Shown: positions 27,327-35,580 of the stretch, in pieces
How positions within the stretch are numbered: position 1 is the first letter of the stretch
Layout of the letters: each line of letters starts with the position of its first letter
Source: Hymenobacter radiodurans
Lineage (GTDB): Bacteria > Bacteroidota > Bacteroidia > Cytophagales > Hymenobacteraceae
Direction: 5' to 3'
Assembly (NCBI RefSeq): GCF_004355185.1
Contig: NZ_CP037922.1
Coordinates: 1,302,001-1,366,000 of the forward strand
DNA length: 64,000 nucleotides
Program-made: the position numbers and the translations under genes
The notes under the pieces: model-generated
Told to the model about the DNA's origin: nothing
The model's input: only the letters and a program-made list of their open reading frames with translations
The model's database searches: none

Positions 27327-28127
27327 ATGTCTACTTTACCTGCGCTTCGAGCCCTACTTATTGAAGATGAGCCCCTGGCGGCTCGGCGTCTGACGGAGCT
27401 GTTGCGGCGTCAGACGCCAGCGGTGGAGGTGATAAGCACGGCCGAATCGGTGGCGGCGGCCAAGGTGTTGCTCGATACCCTACAACCCGCGCCCGACGTG
27501 TTGTTTCTGGATATTCACCTGGCCGATGGGTTGAGCTTTGAGCTGTTCGAGCAAACTACGGTGCCCTGTCCGGTTATCTTCACCACCGCCTACGACCAGT
27601 ATGCTATTCGGGCTTTCAAGGTGAATAGCGTGGATTATCTGCTCAAACCCATTGATGCCAGTGAGTTGGAAGCTGCCGTGCAGAAGCTGCGCCGTTCACG
27701 CAGTGCCGCCCAAGCGGCCACGCCCGCTACAGCTTTCGACCCGGCCTTGCTGGCGCAGGTATTACAGCAGATGCAAGTCCGGCCAGCCTATAAAGAGCAG
27801 TTTGTGGTGCGAGTGGGCGAGCACCTCAAAACTATTGCCACGGAGCAGATAGCCTACTTTTTTAGCCTCGAAAAAGCTACTCTGCTCCAAACCCGCGAGA
27901 ACCGCCGGTTCGTGGTGGACTATACGCTCGAGCAGCTGGAAGGCTTGCTCGATCCGCGCCAGTTCTTCCGCCTCAACCGCACATATCTGGCGCAGGCCAG
28001 CGCCATTCAGGACATTATTCACTACACCAACTCCCGCCTCCAAACCGTGCTCCAGCATTGCCCCGAAGGGCCGGTGCTGGTAAGCCGCGAGCGAGTGCCC
28101 GCGTTCAAAGCGTGGCTGGATAGGTAG
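27327..28127 (+). CDS. LytTR-type response regulator
   Basis: A 266-residue transcriptional regulator. Receiver domain: LLIEDEPLAARRL with acceptor Asp62 in LFLDIHLADGLSFELF, then TTAYDQYAIRAFKVNSVDYLLKPI. A linker (about residues 120-150) leads to the LytTR DNA-binding domain (FVVRVGEHLKTIATEQIAYFFSLEKATLLQTRENRRFVVDYTLEQLEGLLDPRQFFRLNRTYLAQ). Immediately downstream of the LytS kinase, so they form a two-component pair; it most likely controls its own neighbours. The gene ends 37 bp before a second, convergent LytTR regulator. Confidence 0.95.
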   Translation: MSTLPALRALLIEDEPLAARRLTELLRRQTPAVEVISTAESVAAAKVLLDTLQPAPDVLFLDIHLADGLSFELFEQTTVPCPVIFTTAYDQYAIRAFKVNSVDYLLKPIDASELEAAVQKLRRSRSAAQAATPATAFDPALLAQVLQQMQVRPAYKEQFVVRVGEHLKTIATEQIAYFFSLEKATLLQTRENRRFVVDYTLEQLEGLLDPRQFFRLNRTYLAQASAIQDIIHYTNSRLQTVLQHCPEGPVLVSRERVPAFKAWLDR

Positions 28128-28164
28128 AAAATTTGCCCCCCAAACCAGGTTTAGACCACCTAAA

Positions 28165-28938
28165 TCAGCCCTCCAGCCATTGCTTAAATACGCTGGCTTT
28201 CTCCCGGCTCACCACCACTTCATCGGTAGGATTGGGGGCCAAATCCAGCTTCAGCTTGCCATTAAAATAAGGATGTAGGCGCTGTACGGACTGCAAATGA
28301 GCGACAAACTGCCGATTCAGACGAAAAAACTGGCGTGGGTTGAGCAAGCTTTCCAGCTGCTCGAGTGTGTAGTCCACCACGAACCGGCGCCCATCTACTG
28401 CGGCCAGCGTCGTGACCTCATTGCGGCTTTGGAACCAAGCAATCTGCTCCGCCAGCAGGGGTAATAGCTGCTCGCCGCTACGCACCAGAAAGCGTGATTT
28501 GTACGGCTGGTCGGGGCGAGGGAAGCTGTCGAGCAGGCGCTCCAAGCGCTGGGCCGCGTCGGGTGGGGGCGGCGCGGCCGGCGTCCGCCAGTACTCCAGC
28601 TTGGTGAGGGCCGATTTTAGCTCCACTACCTTGATAGGCTTCAGCAAATAATCGACGCTATTCGTCTTGAACGCCCGAATTGCATAGGCATCGTAGGCCG
28701 TGGTGAAGATGACCGGGCTGCGTACCACCGCGCGCTCAAACAGCTCGAAGCTCAGCCCGTCGGCCAGGTGAATATCAGCCAGAATAAGGTCGGGGGGCAA
28801 ATTTGACTGTATCCACGCTACTCCTGATGCCACGCTATCCAGCACCGCCACAACGTTGGCTTCGGGCGCCGCCTGGTGCAGCACGCGCTGAATGCGCTCG
28901 GCGGCCGGGTACTCATCTTCCAGTATTAAAACGGTCAT
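28165..28938 (-). CDS. LytTR-type response regulator (second copy)
   Basis: A 257-residue regulator. Receiver: MTVLILEDEYPAAERIQR with acceptor Asp55 in LILADIHLADGLSFELF, TTAYDAYAIRAFKTNSVDYLLKPIKV, then the LytTR DNA-binding domain (FLVRSGEQLLPLLAEQIAWFQSRNEVTTLAAVDGRRFVVDYTLEQLESLLNPRQFFRLNRQFVAHL). It closely resembles the convergent regulator at 27327 in the loops shared with receiver and LytTR domain (HLADGLSFELF, VDYTLEQLE, PRQFFRLNR), so the two pairs are paralogues. Last gene of a minus-strand row: ABA4-like, membrane protein, LytS, DoxX, this gene. A G6C word is at 28792-28797. Confidence 0.95.
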   Translation of the reverse strand: MTVLILEDEYPAAERIQRVLHQAAPEANVVAVLDSVASGVAWIQSNLPPDLILADIHLADGLSFELFERAVVRSPVIFTTAYDAYAIRAFKTNSVDYLLKPIKVVELKSALTKLEYWRTPAAPPPPDAAQRLERLLDSFPRPDQPYKSRFLVRSGEQLLPLLAEQIAWFQSRNEVTTLAAVDGRRFVVDYTLEQLESLLNPRQFFRLNRQFVAHLQSVQRLHPYFNGKLKLDLAPNPTDEVVVSREKASVFKQWLEG

Positions 28939-28956
28939 GGAGAACGTACGGGTAAC

Positions 28957-29442
28957 CTAAATTACATGAGAAAAATTAGCGAGATATGAAGGCCAAGCCA
29001 GGGAGAAAGTCCAAGTCCAATAAATAAAAAATAGCTGAAGCGGAATCCGAAACCAGAGGTAGCGCAAGCCCGGTCCATCGAGGGTTCCGGTTTGGTAGTT
29101 CAGGTGCCGACGAGCCGCGATGATATTGCCGGGCAAAATCAGGATGAAAAAGGCGATGAGAAGCCAAGCCGTGAGTGGGCGCAAGGCTGGAAGTAGCAAG
29201 CCCACGGCCGCCACGATTTCCAAGACCCCTGTAGCCAGCACCCACGCCTTTTTGGCTGGCAAAAAGTCCGGCAGCATCCCCATCATGCCTTTGGTAAAAG
29301 CGAAGTGCGCTGCACCCGTAAACAACAGCATGGCAGCCATAGCGCCGTTGCCGGCAAGCACAACATTAACGTAGCCTTGCCAAAAATACGTGCCCGCCGC
29401 CAACAGCCCGAATACGCCGAGCAATACAAGTAAGGGTTTCAT
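28957..29442 (-). CDS. DoxX-like membrane protein
   Basis: A roughly 161-residue protein with four hydrophobic helices, matching the DoxX/DoxD fold: MKPLLVLLGVFGLLAAGTYFWQGYVNVVLAGNGAMAAMLLFTGAAHFAFTKGMMGMLP..., with helix-turn segments KKAWVLATGVLEIVAAVGLLLPALRPLTAWLLIAFFILILPGN. DoxX proteins are thought to work in thiol/sulfur redox or quinone-linked processes; the particular function here is unknown. Start ATG 29442; a longer frame to 29577 is unlikely. Sits between the sensor kinase (31 bp) and its regulator (18 bp), which argues for a role in what that system senses or controls. Confidence 0.8.
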   Translation of the reverse strand: MKPLLVLLGVFGLLAAGTYFWQGYVNVVLAGNGAMAAMLLFTGAAHFAFTKGMMGMLPDFLPAKKAWVLATGVLEIVAAVGLLLPALRPLTAWLLIAFFILILPGNIIAARRHLNYQTGTLDGPGLRYLWFRIPLQLFFIYWTWTFSLAWPSYLANFSHVI

Positions 29443-29473
29443 AGCGGGAAATGAGAGAGAAAAAGAGCGGTTT

Positions 29474-30502
29474 TTAGCGGGGCCCCAGCAGCGGTAGTCG
29501 CACCCGAAACCATCGGTTTGCGGTGCTGATTTCAACGGGCTGAGGAGCGTGGAGCAGCTCGTAGCGGTGCTGCACATTGCGCAGGCCGGTACCAGTGCCC
29601 GGCGCCAAGCCCGCCAGGCGCGGGCGTAAGGCGTTTTCTACGGTCAAGTAGCCCGTTGCTGGGTCGGCGGTGAGGCGCAGCTCCAGCGGATTTTCGCGCG
29701 ATACGACGTTGTGCTTGAGCGCATTCTCTACCAGCAGCTGCACGCTAAGCGGAGCTACATGCTGCTCCAGCGCTTCGGCCGGAATGTGCTGCTCAACTCG
29801 CAGGTTATCGCGAAAACGGACTTTTTGCAGGGCCACGTAAGTATCCACAAACGCCAGCTCCTCGGCCAGCGGCACAGTTACTTTTTCGCGGCTGAGCAGC
29901 ACGTAGCGGTACACATCGGCCAGCTGCTCCACAAACTCTTGGGCCGCTGCATTGCCCGGCTCGATGAGGGCCGAAAGGGTATTAAGCGAATTGAACAGAA
30001 AGTGCGGGTCGAGCTGGTTTTGCAGAGCTTCGAGCTGGCTTTGTACGCCCGCCTGCGTGAGCTGCTCGGCCCGCCGCACGTTTTGCTCCCACTGCTGAAA
30101 AAAATGCTGGCTTTCGTACACCAGCATCACCACCGACGTGGGCACCAGATTTACCAGCACCTGCACTAGGAGGCGCTCGGTGCTCAACGCCCCGAATAGC
30201 GCGGGGGGCAAAATCATGGTCAGGCTGACGGTGATGGCAACGGTAGCCAGGCTGGAGTAAACGATGCAGGCAGTGGCCAGCCACCACAGACGCACCGCCG
30301 TTTGGCCCACCTGCGGATAGCGTCGGCACAGCCACTGCCAGATGGTGCGCGTGCCCAGCCAAATGATGAGGGTATAGAGCAGCGAAATCGCCCAGCTAAC
30401 CAGAAAGGCGGGAACTGACTGAAACGCATAATTAGCCTCAGGCAGGAGCATCATCAGGCTGACAATCGGCACTCCAAACAGCAGCAACTGACGGTCTTGC
30501 AT
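29474..30502 (-). CDS. LytS-type sensor histidine kinase (second copy)
   Basis: A roughly 342-residue kinase with four predicted membrane helices (start MQDRQLLLFGVPIVSLMMLLP, then FLVSWAISLLYTLIIWLGT, TACIVYSSLATVAITVSLTMILPP, VLVNLVPTSVVMLVYE), a His_kinase phospho-acceptor motif LDPHFLFNSLNTLSALIEPGN and a HATPase_c region (VQLLVENALKHNVV, GTGLRNVQHRYELL). Partner of the LytTR gene at 28165 across the DoxX gene. The domain layout is the same as the kinase at 26118, so the two are paralogues. I chose ATG 30502. A G6C word is at 30203-30208. Confidence 0.92.
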   Translation of the reverse strand: MQDRQLLLFGVPIVSLMMLLPEANYAFQSVPAFLVSWAISLLYTLIIWLGTRTIWQWLCRRYPQVGQTAVRLWWLATACIVYSSLATVAITVSLTMILPPALFGALSTERLLVQVLVNLVPTSVVMLVYESQHFFQQWEQNVRRAEQLTQAGVQSQLEALQNQLDPHFLFNSLNTLSALIEPGNAAAQEFVEQLADVYRYVLLSREKVTVPLAEELAFVDTYVALQKVRFRDNLRVEQHIPAEALEQHVAPLSVQLLVENALKHNVVSRENPLELRLTADPATGYLTVENALRPRLAGLAPGTGTGLRNVQHRYELLHAPQPVEISTANRWFRVRLPLLGPR

Positions 30503-30559
30503 GGTAGGTAGCGTGGATTTTGGCCCCCGTGGGCTTGGCGGCAACTTACGCACTTTCCC

Positions 30560-31438
30560 TTAGTACGAAAGCAAGGGCAGCCCACTTAGCGCCCGCCAGT
30601 ACAGCAGGGCCACGCCGCCCGCGTAGAGCGCGGCGAAGGCAAAAATGCTGGCCGTTTGGGCAACACTACGTTCGTGCAGTGCCGTGCGGCCTAGCAGCCA
30701 ACCAACCAAGGGAATAACCTGTAAGGCGTGGAGGCCCAGGAAGTGCGCGGCGCGCAAATCGCCGGCGCGAGTGCTCCAGCCTAGTACGGGCAAGCCGGCG
30801 CCGCCATCGGGGGCTCCTACGGTGTGGCCATTTTGCCCAATCATGGCGCCGCCGATGGCGCTGCCCAGCAAAAACAGCAGCAGCCCCAGGCGCATGCCCC
30901 ACACGTACCCCGCCGACCCAAATGGCCGGTAGCGCAGCATCAGCACCAGCGCCCACACCAGCAGCAGCGTATTGATGGCAATAAAAAGGCCCATCAGGGC
31001 AAATACCAACCCGTCGAATGCGGAGCTGTTGTTGAAGTGAGACGTAGTGCCCCGCACAGCCTGCAGGAAAATAGCCGCAATTTCGACCGTCATGCTAATG
31101 GCTACGCCCCAGCTGATAAAACGCACTGACCGCTGCGCGGGTGCGGGCAAATCGGCCAGCAGCCAGCCCAAGGTCCACAGATAAATGAGGTTGGAAAGGG
31201 AGAATTTGAGCGGCTTAAACCAGACGTTGAGGCCCGTAACCACGCGTTCATCAAAAGGAGCTAGCGCCAGGGCCGTCAGGGCCAAGCCCACACTCAGCCA
31301 GCCCGCCCACGACAGCACCGGATTGCTACGATGCAGAATAAGCAGCCACTCGCGCACTTGCTGAAGGAAAGGCAGGAGCAACGGACGGCGGGGGGCAAAT
31401 TCGGCGGAATTGTCGGAAGCGAAAAGGAGCGTTTTCAT
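30560..31438 (-). CDS. Uncharacterised polytopic membrane protein
   Basis: A 292-residue protein. After a polar first 45 residues, about seven hydrophobic segments follow (WLSVGLALTALALAPF, FSLSNLIYLWTLGWLLADLP, FISWGVAISMTVEIAAIFLQAV, LVFALMGLFIAINTLLLVWALVL, GLLLFLLGSAIGGAMIG, HALQVIPLVGWLLG, FAFAALYAGGVALLYW). A central polar segment (GQNGHTVGAPDGGAGLPVLGWSTRAGDLRAAHFLGLHALQ) with His and Gly-rich loops could bind a ligand or cofactor, but I do not recognise the family. Its start is 2 bases after the stop of the ABA4-like gene, so the two are translationally linked. Confidence 0.65.
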   Translation of the reverse strand: MKTLLFASDNSAEFAPRRPLLLPFLQQVREWLLILHRSNPVLSWAGWLSVGLALTALALAPFDERVVTGLNVWFKPLKFSLSNLIYLWTLGWLLADLPAPAQRSVRFISWGVAISMTVEIAAIFLQAVRGTTSHFNNSSAFDGLVFALMGLFIAINTLLLVWALVLMLRYRPFGSAGYVWGMRLGLLLFLLGSAIGGAMIGQNGHTVGAPDGGAGLPVLGWSTRAGDLRAAHFLGLHALQVIPLVGWLLGRTALHERSVAQTASIFAFAALYAGGVALLYWRALSGLPLLSY

Positions 31439-31440
31439 AC

Positions 31441-31923
31441 TTACGATGGATAAGATGAGGAGACAGACTGCGGAGTGGTGGCGGGGCTGGGGGGCAAATT
31501 CAGGGGGTAAAAGCGGCGTGCGGCAGCGTACAGCAGTATGCCTACCGGCCCAAGCAAAAAGGTAAATAGCAGGCACGGAATCAGCAGCAGGTGCGGCACT
31601 CCGCGGCGGTGCGCATCGCGCGCTTCCCAGGCGCCAATGGCCAAATCGAAGCAGAGATAATGCACCCAACCGGCCAGCAGCGCCCACGGATCCTGGAATA
31701 GTAGTGCCACATCAGCCAGCGAAGAAAAGCCCCCCACACTGCCCTCCGGCCCGGCATAGTGCACCCCAATTACCACGGCATATACCACGGCCAGAGCCAG
31801 GGGCAGAATTCCGCTAAGCACCAGCCGGCGCGTGACTGTCCAGCGGGGCGCAATCAGCAGCAACACCCACCCGAGCATGGCAACCGGGTTGGCAACAGAA
31901 AACAACGTGGCGGGCGTAAGCAT
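31441..31923 (-). CDS. ABA4-like (DUF4281) membrane protein
   Basis: A 160-residue protein with four hydrophobic helices: MLTPATLFSVANPVAMLGWVLLLIAPRW, VLSGILPLALAVVYAVVIGVHY, WALLAGWVHYLCFDLAIGAWEARDA and LLLIPCLLFTFLLGPVGILLYAAAR. The VHYLCFDLAIGAWEARDA element and the FLLGPVGILLY end are the ABA4-like signature. In plants ABA4 is linked to neoxanthin synthesis; the bacterial role is unknown, though carotenoids are common in Hymenobacter. First gene of the minus-strand row into LytS/DoxX/LytTR. G6 or C6 words lie inside or next to it (31489, 31730, 31927). Confidence 0.85.
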   Translation of the reverse strand: MLTPATLFSVANPVAMLGWVLLLIAPRWTVTRRLVLSGILPLALAVVYAVVIGVHYAGPEGSVGGFSSLADVALLFQDPWALLAGWVHYLCFDLAIGAWEARDAHRRGVPHLLLIPCLLFTFLLGPVGILLYAAARRFYPLNLPPSPATTPQSVSSSYPS

Positions 31924-32114
31924 AGCGGGGGGCTTTTTTGCTCTAAAGTACCCGCCGTTCTTGCCTATGAAAACCCGAAAACAGGTGAAGCCACTCCCGC
32001 GACCGGTGAACCGCCGATAGCAAGACGTGAAACGTCATGGCGGCCTTGTTGCATGAGAGCCTATAAGGGCGCAATGCCGCCTCCCACCGCTACCAAACCC
32101 GAAATGCTCAGTAG

Positions 32115-34379
32115 TTAGTGTGGGAAATAAACGCGGAACGTGGAGCCCACGCCAGCTTCTGTTTCCACCTCAATTTTGCCCCCCGCATTTTCCACCATCT
32201 TCTTGACCATGTATAGCCCAATGCCGGAGCCTTCCACATGGTCGTGGAAGCGCTTGAACATGGTAAAGAGCTGGTCGAGGCGCCCGCTTTCTATGCCCAG
32301 ACCATTGTCCGTGACGGAAAGCACGTCGTATTCCGGCGTGACGCTGCACTGCAATTGCACCCGCAGCGCTCGGTCTGGGGAGCGGTACTTCAGGGCATTA
32401 CTCAGTAAGTTGAACACCACCGAGCGCAGATTTTTGGCCGAAAAGCGAATGACCGGGCAGGCCGTTACCTCTACTTCTACGTGAGCATCCGCCAACGCCC
32501 GCTGCGCCTCCAAATCCAGCAGCACATGCTCAATTACTTCCGCTAGCTGTATCTGAACCGTTTCTTCTTTGTTCTCCTTCTGGAGCTTCACAATGTCGGT
32601 GAGGTTGGCAATGGTCTTGGTGAAGCGCTCCACCGATTCCTGCATCATGCCCAGCAACTGCTGCACCTGCTCCGACTGCATGCTCTCCGTGGAAGGCGTG
32701 CGCAGTAGGGCGTGCAGGAGACCCTCTATATTGGAAATAGGCGCTTTCAAGTCGTGCGAGGCCGTGTACACGAAGTTGTCCAAGTCGTTGTTGATGCGCA
32801 CCAACTGCTCGTTGGCCTTCTTTAGCTCAGTAATATCAATGGCCGAGCCCACGTAGCCGTATATCTCGCCGTTGGGATAATAGCTGGGGGCGCCCTGCGC
32901 CAGCAGCCAGCGGTACTCGCCGTCTTGGCGTCGCATGCGGTGCTCCATGCTATAGATCGTCCGGCTGCGTATGGCTTCCGTCAACGTTTTCTGAGCAAAT
33001 TCCAGCTCCTCCTCCGGCAGGTAAGCCGACCAGCCAGTGGTGGCGTATTCTTCCATACTCACGCCCACAAACTCCACGAACGCTTTATTCACGTATCGAA
33101 TCGTAGAATCGGGGTGAACGGCCCACACCAGATTGGGAGTAGCATCGGCCATAATGCGAAACCGCTCCTCGCTTTCCCGCAGGGCTTCTGTAAACTTTTT
33201 TTGCTGGGTTATATCCCGGGGGATGGCAAACAAATGAGGTTTTCCGCCTAGCAGAAGCCCGGCCAGGCTCACCTCTACCGGAAAGAGCTGCCCATTCTTG
33301 CGCTTATGCATCGTTTCCACCTTCGGGATGGTTTCCCGCTGGGCCAAGGCAAACAGTTGGGCAAATCCTTCCTGGTCATGAATGGCATCCACATCGGGCA
33401 CGCGCAGATTCTGGGCTTCTTCCTCCGTATAGCCCAAGGCCTCCAGCGCTTTGTGGTTGAGGTAGGCAAATGAGCCATCCTCGCGCATCAGAATAAAAGG
33501 GTCGCGGGCCTGATCGGCCATAAACTTGAAGCGCTTGAGCTCTTCGCTGTGCTCCTCCACTTCCTGGCGAGCCCGCACCTGCTCCGTTACATCGATGGCT
33601 AAGTGAATGACCCCAGTTACCAGCCCAGCTTCAATCAGTGGGGTATACGATACGTTGTAGTAGCGCTGCTCCAACTCACCGTTGTCACTCAGCATCTTAA
33701 TCGGTACTTCATTGCCGCGGAAAGCCTGACCGGTTTCGGTTACCGCTTTGGCCATCTCCAAAATGACTTGTGATCCGACATGGGGCAGCACCTCCACCAT
33801 CATTTTGCCCAGCACTTCCGCCGCCGTTGCCTTGCCTAGCATTCGCAGCATGGGCGTATTAATGCTCTCGATAACCACATCGAGGCCGCGCGTAAGCGTG
33901 ATGGCCACCGGAGCCTGCTCCACCACGTTGCGGAAGCGTGATTCGTTTTCTTGGGCCCGTTGCTGGGTCCGCACCTGCGCGGTGATATCCTCGGTTGTGT
34001 GAATCAGGTACTGCACCTCGCCCGCCGAGTTCAACACGGGCTTGGTGTGGGCCGACCAGTACCGCGCCTCAACTGCGCCCTCGGCATCGGACTCATCGTA
34101 GCAGATTAAAGTCAGCCGCTCTGGCTGCTTCGTGCGCAAGGAATTTTGTAGTGAGGCCCGCAGGGTGGAGGGGCCATCGGCCGTCACTGCCGCAGAGTAT
34201 TCCGGAAATACGTCGAATACACTGTTGCCTACCACATCGGCCCTGTTCTGAGCGCTGAGGCGCAGCAGCTCATCACTGATAGCCAGAATCGTGAACTGGG
34301 GGGCATTTGGCTCCAATAGCAGGGTGTTGCCCGGCAGCGCCTCGAAAGCCATTTGAAAATTCACGGTCTTGTCTATCAC
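32115..34379 (-). CDS. Multi-PAS sensor histidine kinase
   Basis: A 754-residue soluble kinase with no membrane helices. About four PAS domains (residues about 12-130, 145-260, 275-400, 405-520) precede a HisKA domain with the phospho-acceptor HDLKAPISNIEGLL (residues about 545-558) and a HATPase_c domain with NLLSNALKYRS, DNGLGIES and GSGIGLYMVKKMVENAGGKIEVETEAG. It probably senses cytoplasmic redox, light or small ligands and passes phosphate to a regulator encoded elsewhere, as none is adjacent. Start MIDKTVNFQMAFEAL. A plausible promoter lies 34 bp upstream. C6 and G6 words lie in the gene (32179, 34298). Confidence 0.95.
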   Translation of the reverse strand: MIDKTVNFQMAFEALPGNTLLLEPNAPQFTILAISDELLRLSAQNRADVVGNSVFDVFPEYSAAVTADGPSTLRASLQNSLRTKQPERLTLICYDESDAEGAVEARYWSAHTKPVLNSAGEVQYLIHTTEDITAQVRTQQRAQENESRFRNVVEQAPVAITLTRGLDVVIESINTPMLRMLGKATAAEVLGKMMVEVLPHVGSQVILEMAKAVTETGQAFRGNEVPIKMLSDNGELEQRYYNVSYTPLIEAGLVTGVIHLAIDVTEQVRARQEVEEHSEELKRFKFMADQARDPFILMREDGSFAYLNHKALEALGYTEEEAQNLRVPDVDAIHDQEGFAQLFALAQRETIPKVETMHKRKNGQLFPVEVSLAGLLLGGKPHLFAIPRDITQQKKFTEALRESEERFRIMADATPNLVWAVHPDSTIRYVNKAFVEFVGVSMEEYATTGWSAYLPEEELEFAQKTLTEAIRSRTIYSMEHRMRRQDGEYRWLLAQGAPSYYPNGEIYGYVGSAIDITELKKANEQLVRINNDLDNFVYTASHDLKAPISNIEGLLHALLRTPSTESMQSEQVQQLLGMMQESVERFTKTIANLTDIVKLQKENKEETVQIQLAEVIEHVLLDLEAQRALADAHVEVEVTACPVIRFSAKNLRSVVFNLLSNALKYRSPDRALRVQLQCSVTPEYDVLSVTDNGLGIESGRLDQLFTMFKRFHDHVEGSGIGLYMVKKMVENAGGKIEVETEAGVGSTFRVYFPH

Positions 34380-34413
34380 TCGCTAGCCGCTTTTCCGTTA
34401 GGGATAGGCTTAT

Positions 34414-34443
34414 CAAAGGTAAAACTATATCCAAGCAACTGAA
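34414..34443 (-). promoter_or_regulatory. Candidate promoter of the PAS histidine kinase gene
   Basis: On the minus strand TACCTTTG (34414-34421) matches the Bacteroidota -7 consensus TANNTTTG exactly, with TTC (34441-34443) 19 bp upstream as a one-mismatch -33 box (consensus TTG). It lies 34 bp before the start codon. Confidence 0.45.
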
Positions 34444-34615
34444 CCAGCCGACGTGAATGTATATAACGGCATCTATATTTTTTCATTATACGTTGATAAT
34501 AAAGCGATTAAACCCTATACATGACTTGCAGACTAAAGTAGCTAGGCACCCTGATTGTTAGTTGCGCGTATGGGCAGAGGTACGGCCGTACCCGATAGTC
34601 GCGTACTTTTCGCCT

Positions 34616-35317
34616 GTGAATAAGGTCAGTCTACTTCTACTGGTGCTGGTGTTGCTGCTGGGGGCGCAGGCCCCGTCGTGCGGAGCGGGGATATCCGCTG
34701 TGGCCGATAGCTCCTTTGTGCGCCAGCGCCACCGCCGGCCCGTATTTCAGTTCGACCAGCGGTTTTCGCTGCTCAATGGGAAAGTAGTTGGTATCAATGG
34801 CCTGAAAGGCGGCATCGAGTTCAATGGGCGCCTGCGAGCTGGCTTAGGCGTGTACCTGCTCAGCGGCGGCGTGCCCACCGATGCGCCCCTGCCGCCAGAT
34901 TTGCCCCCCAATACCCGCGATGAGCTGCGCTTTCGCTACCTAGTAGGCTACGGCGAGTACGTGCTCGTCGGCAACCCACGCTGGGAAGTGAGCACGCCCG
35001 TGCAGATAGGCGTCGGTAGCTTTTACTCTCGTTACCGGCTTCCCGATGGTAAAGTGCGCCGCTCCGCCAAAGACCAGATTTATATTCTGGAACCTTCCAT
35101 CGCCAGCCATTATCGGGTGTTTCAGTGGCTGGGCTTGGGGGCGGGGGCGGGGTACCGTCAGATGCTGTTTATCAATGATAAGCTGGAAGATGAGTTGAGC
35201 GGCGTCATCTTCTACGGCCGCGTTAAGCTGTTTCTGGGCGACTTATACAAGATAACGCGCGGCCGCCAGAAGCTGTTTTCGCAGGATGGCCTACGCGCAA
35301 GGGATTGGCAGAAGTAG
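34616..35317 (+). CDS. Hypothetical exported beta-rich protein
   Basis: A 233-residue protein. The likely start is GTG 34616 (NKVSLLLLVLVLLLGAQAPSCGAG: signal peptide, cleavage after Ala or a lipobox Cys). Then comes an extended beta-strand pattern with alternating aromatics (FRYLVGYGEYVLVG, STPVQIGVGSFYSRYRLP, LGLGAGAGYRQMLF, SGVIFYGRVKLFLGDLY), which resembles small outer-membrane barrels of Bacteroidota. Function unknown. The alternative start TTG 34562 would put 18 residues before the signal peptide. A C6 word (34904-34909) is read as LPPN. It is divergent from the PAS kinase; the next gene begins 263 bp on. Confidence 0.65.
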   Translation: MNKVSLLLLVLVLLLGAQAPSCGAGISAVADSSFVRQRHRRPVFQFDQRFSLLNGKVVGINGLKGGIEFNGRLRAGLGVYLLSGGVPTDAPLPPDLPPNTRDELRFRYLVGYGEYVLVGNPRWEVSTPVQIGVGSFYSRYRLPDGKVRRSAKDQIYILEPSIASHYRVFQWLGLGAGAGYRQMLFINDKLEDELSGVIFYGRVKLFLGDLYKITRGRQKLFSQDGLRARDWQK

Positions 35318-35580
35318 AGGCTGCACCTTGCTATAAATCGACTTGCTCATCCCAATTATGAGGAGAATTGGTCGAATTGTAGGGGGCAACAGTAGTGCGC
35401 CTTTTAAGCTGGCTACATGCTGGCCAAAATGAATGAAAGCGTTATCGTAGTGCTGCGGCATCCGCTGAGCACCGCGCCGGCAATACGCTTGAACTGGTCT
35501 TATGCGTACAATTGCACAGTGGCGCACCGAATGCTTTTACTTTGCCCCGCTATTCCGGCTCCGCTGTGCGCCCTCGCCCC

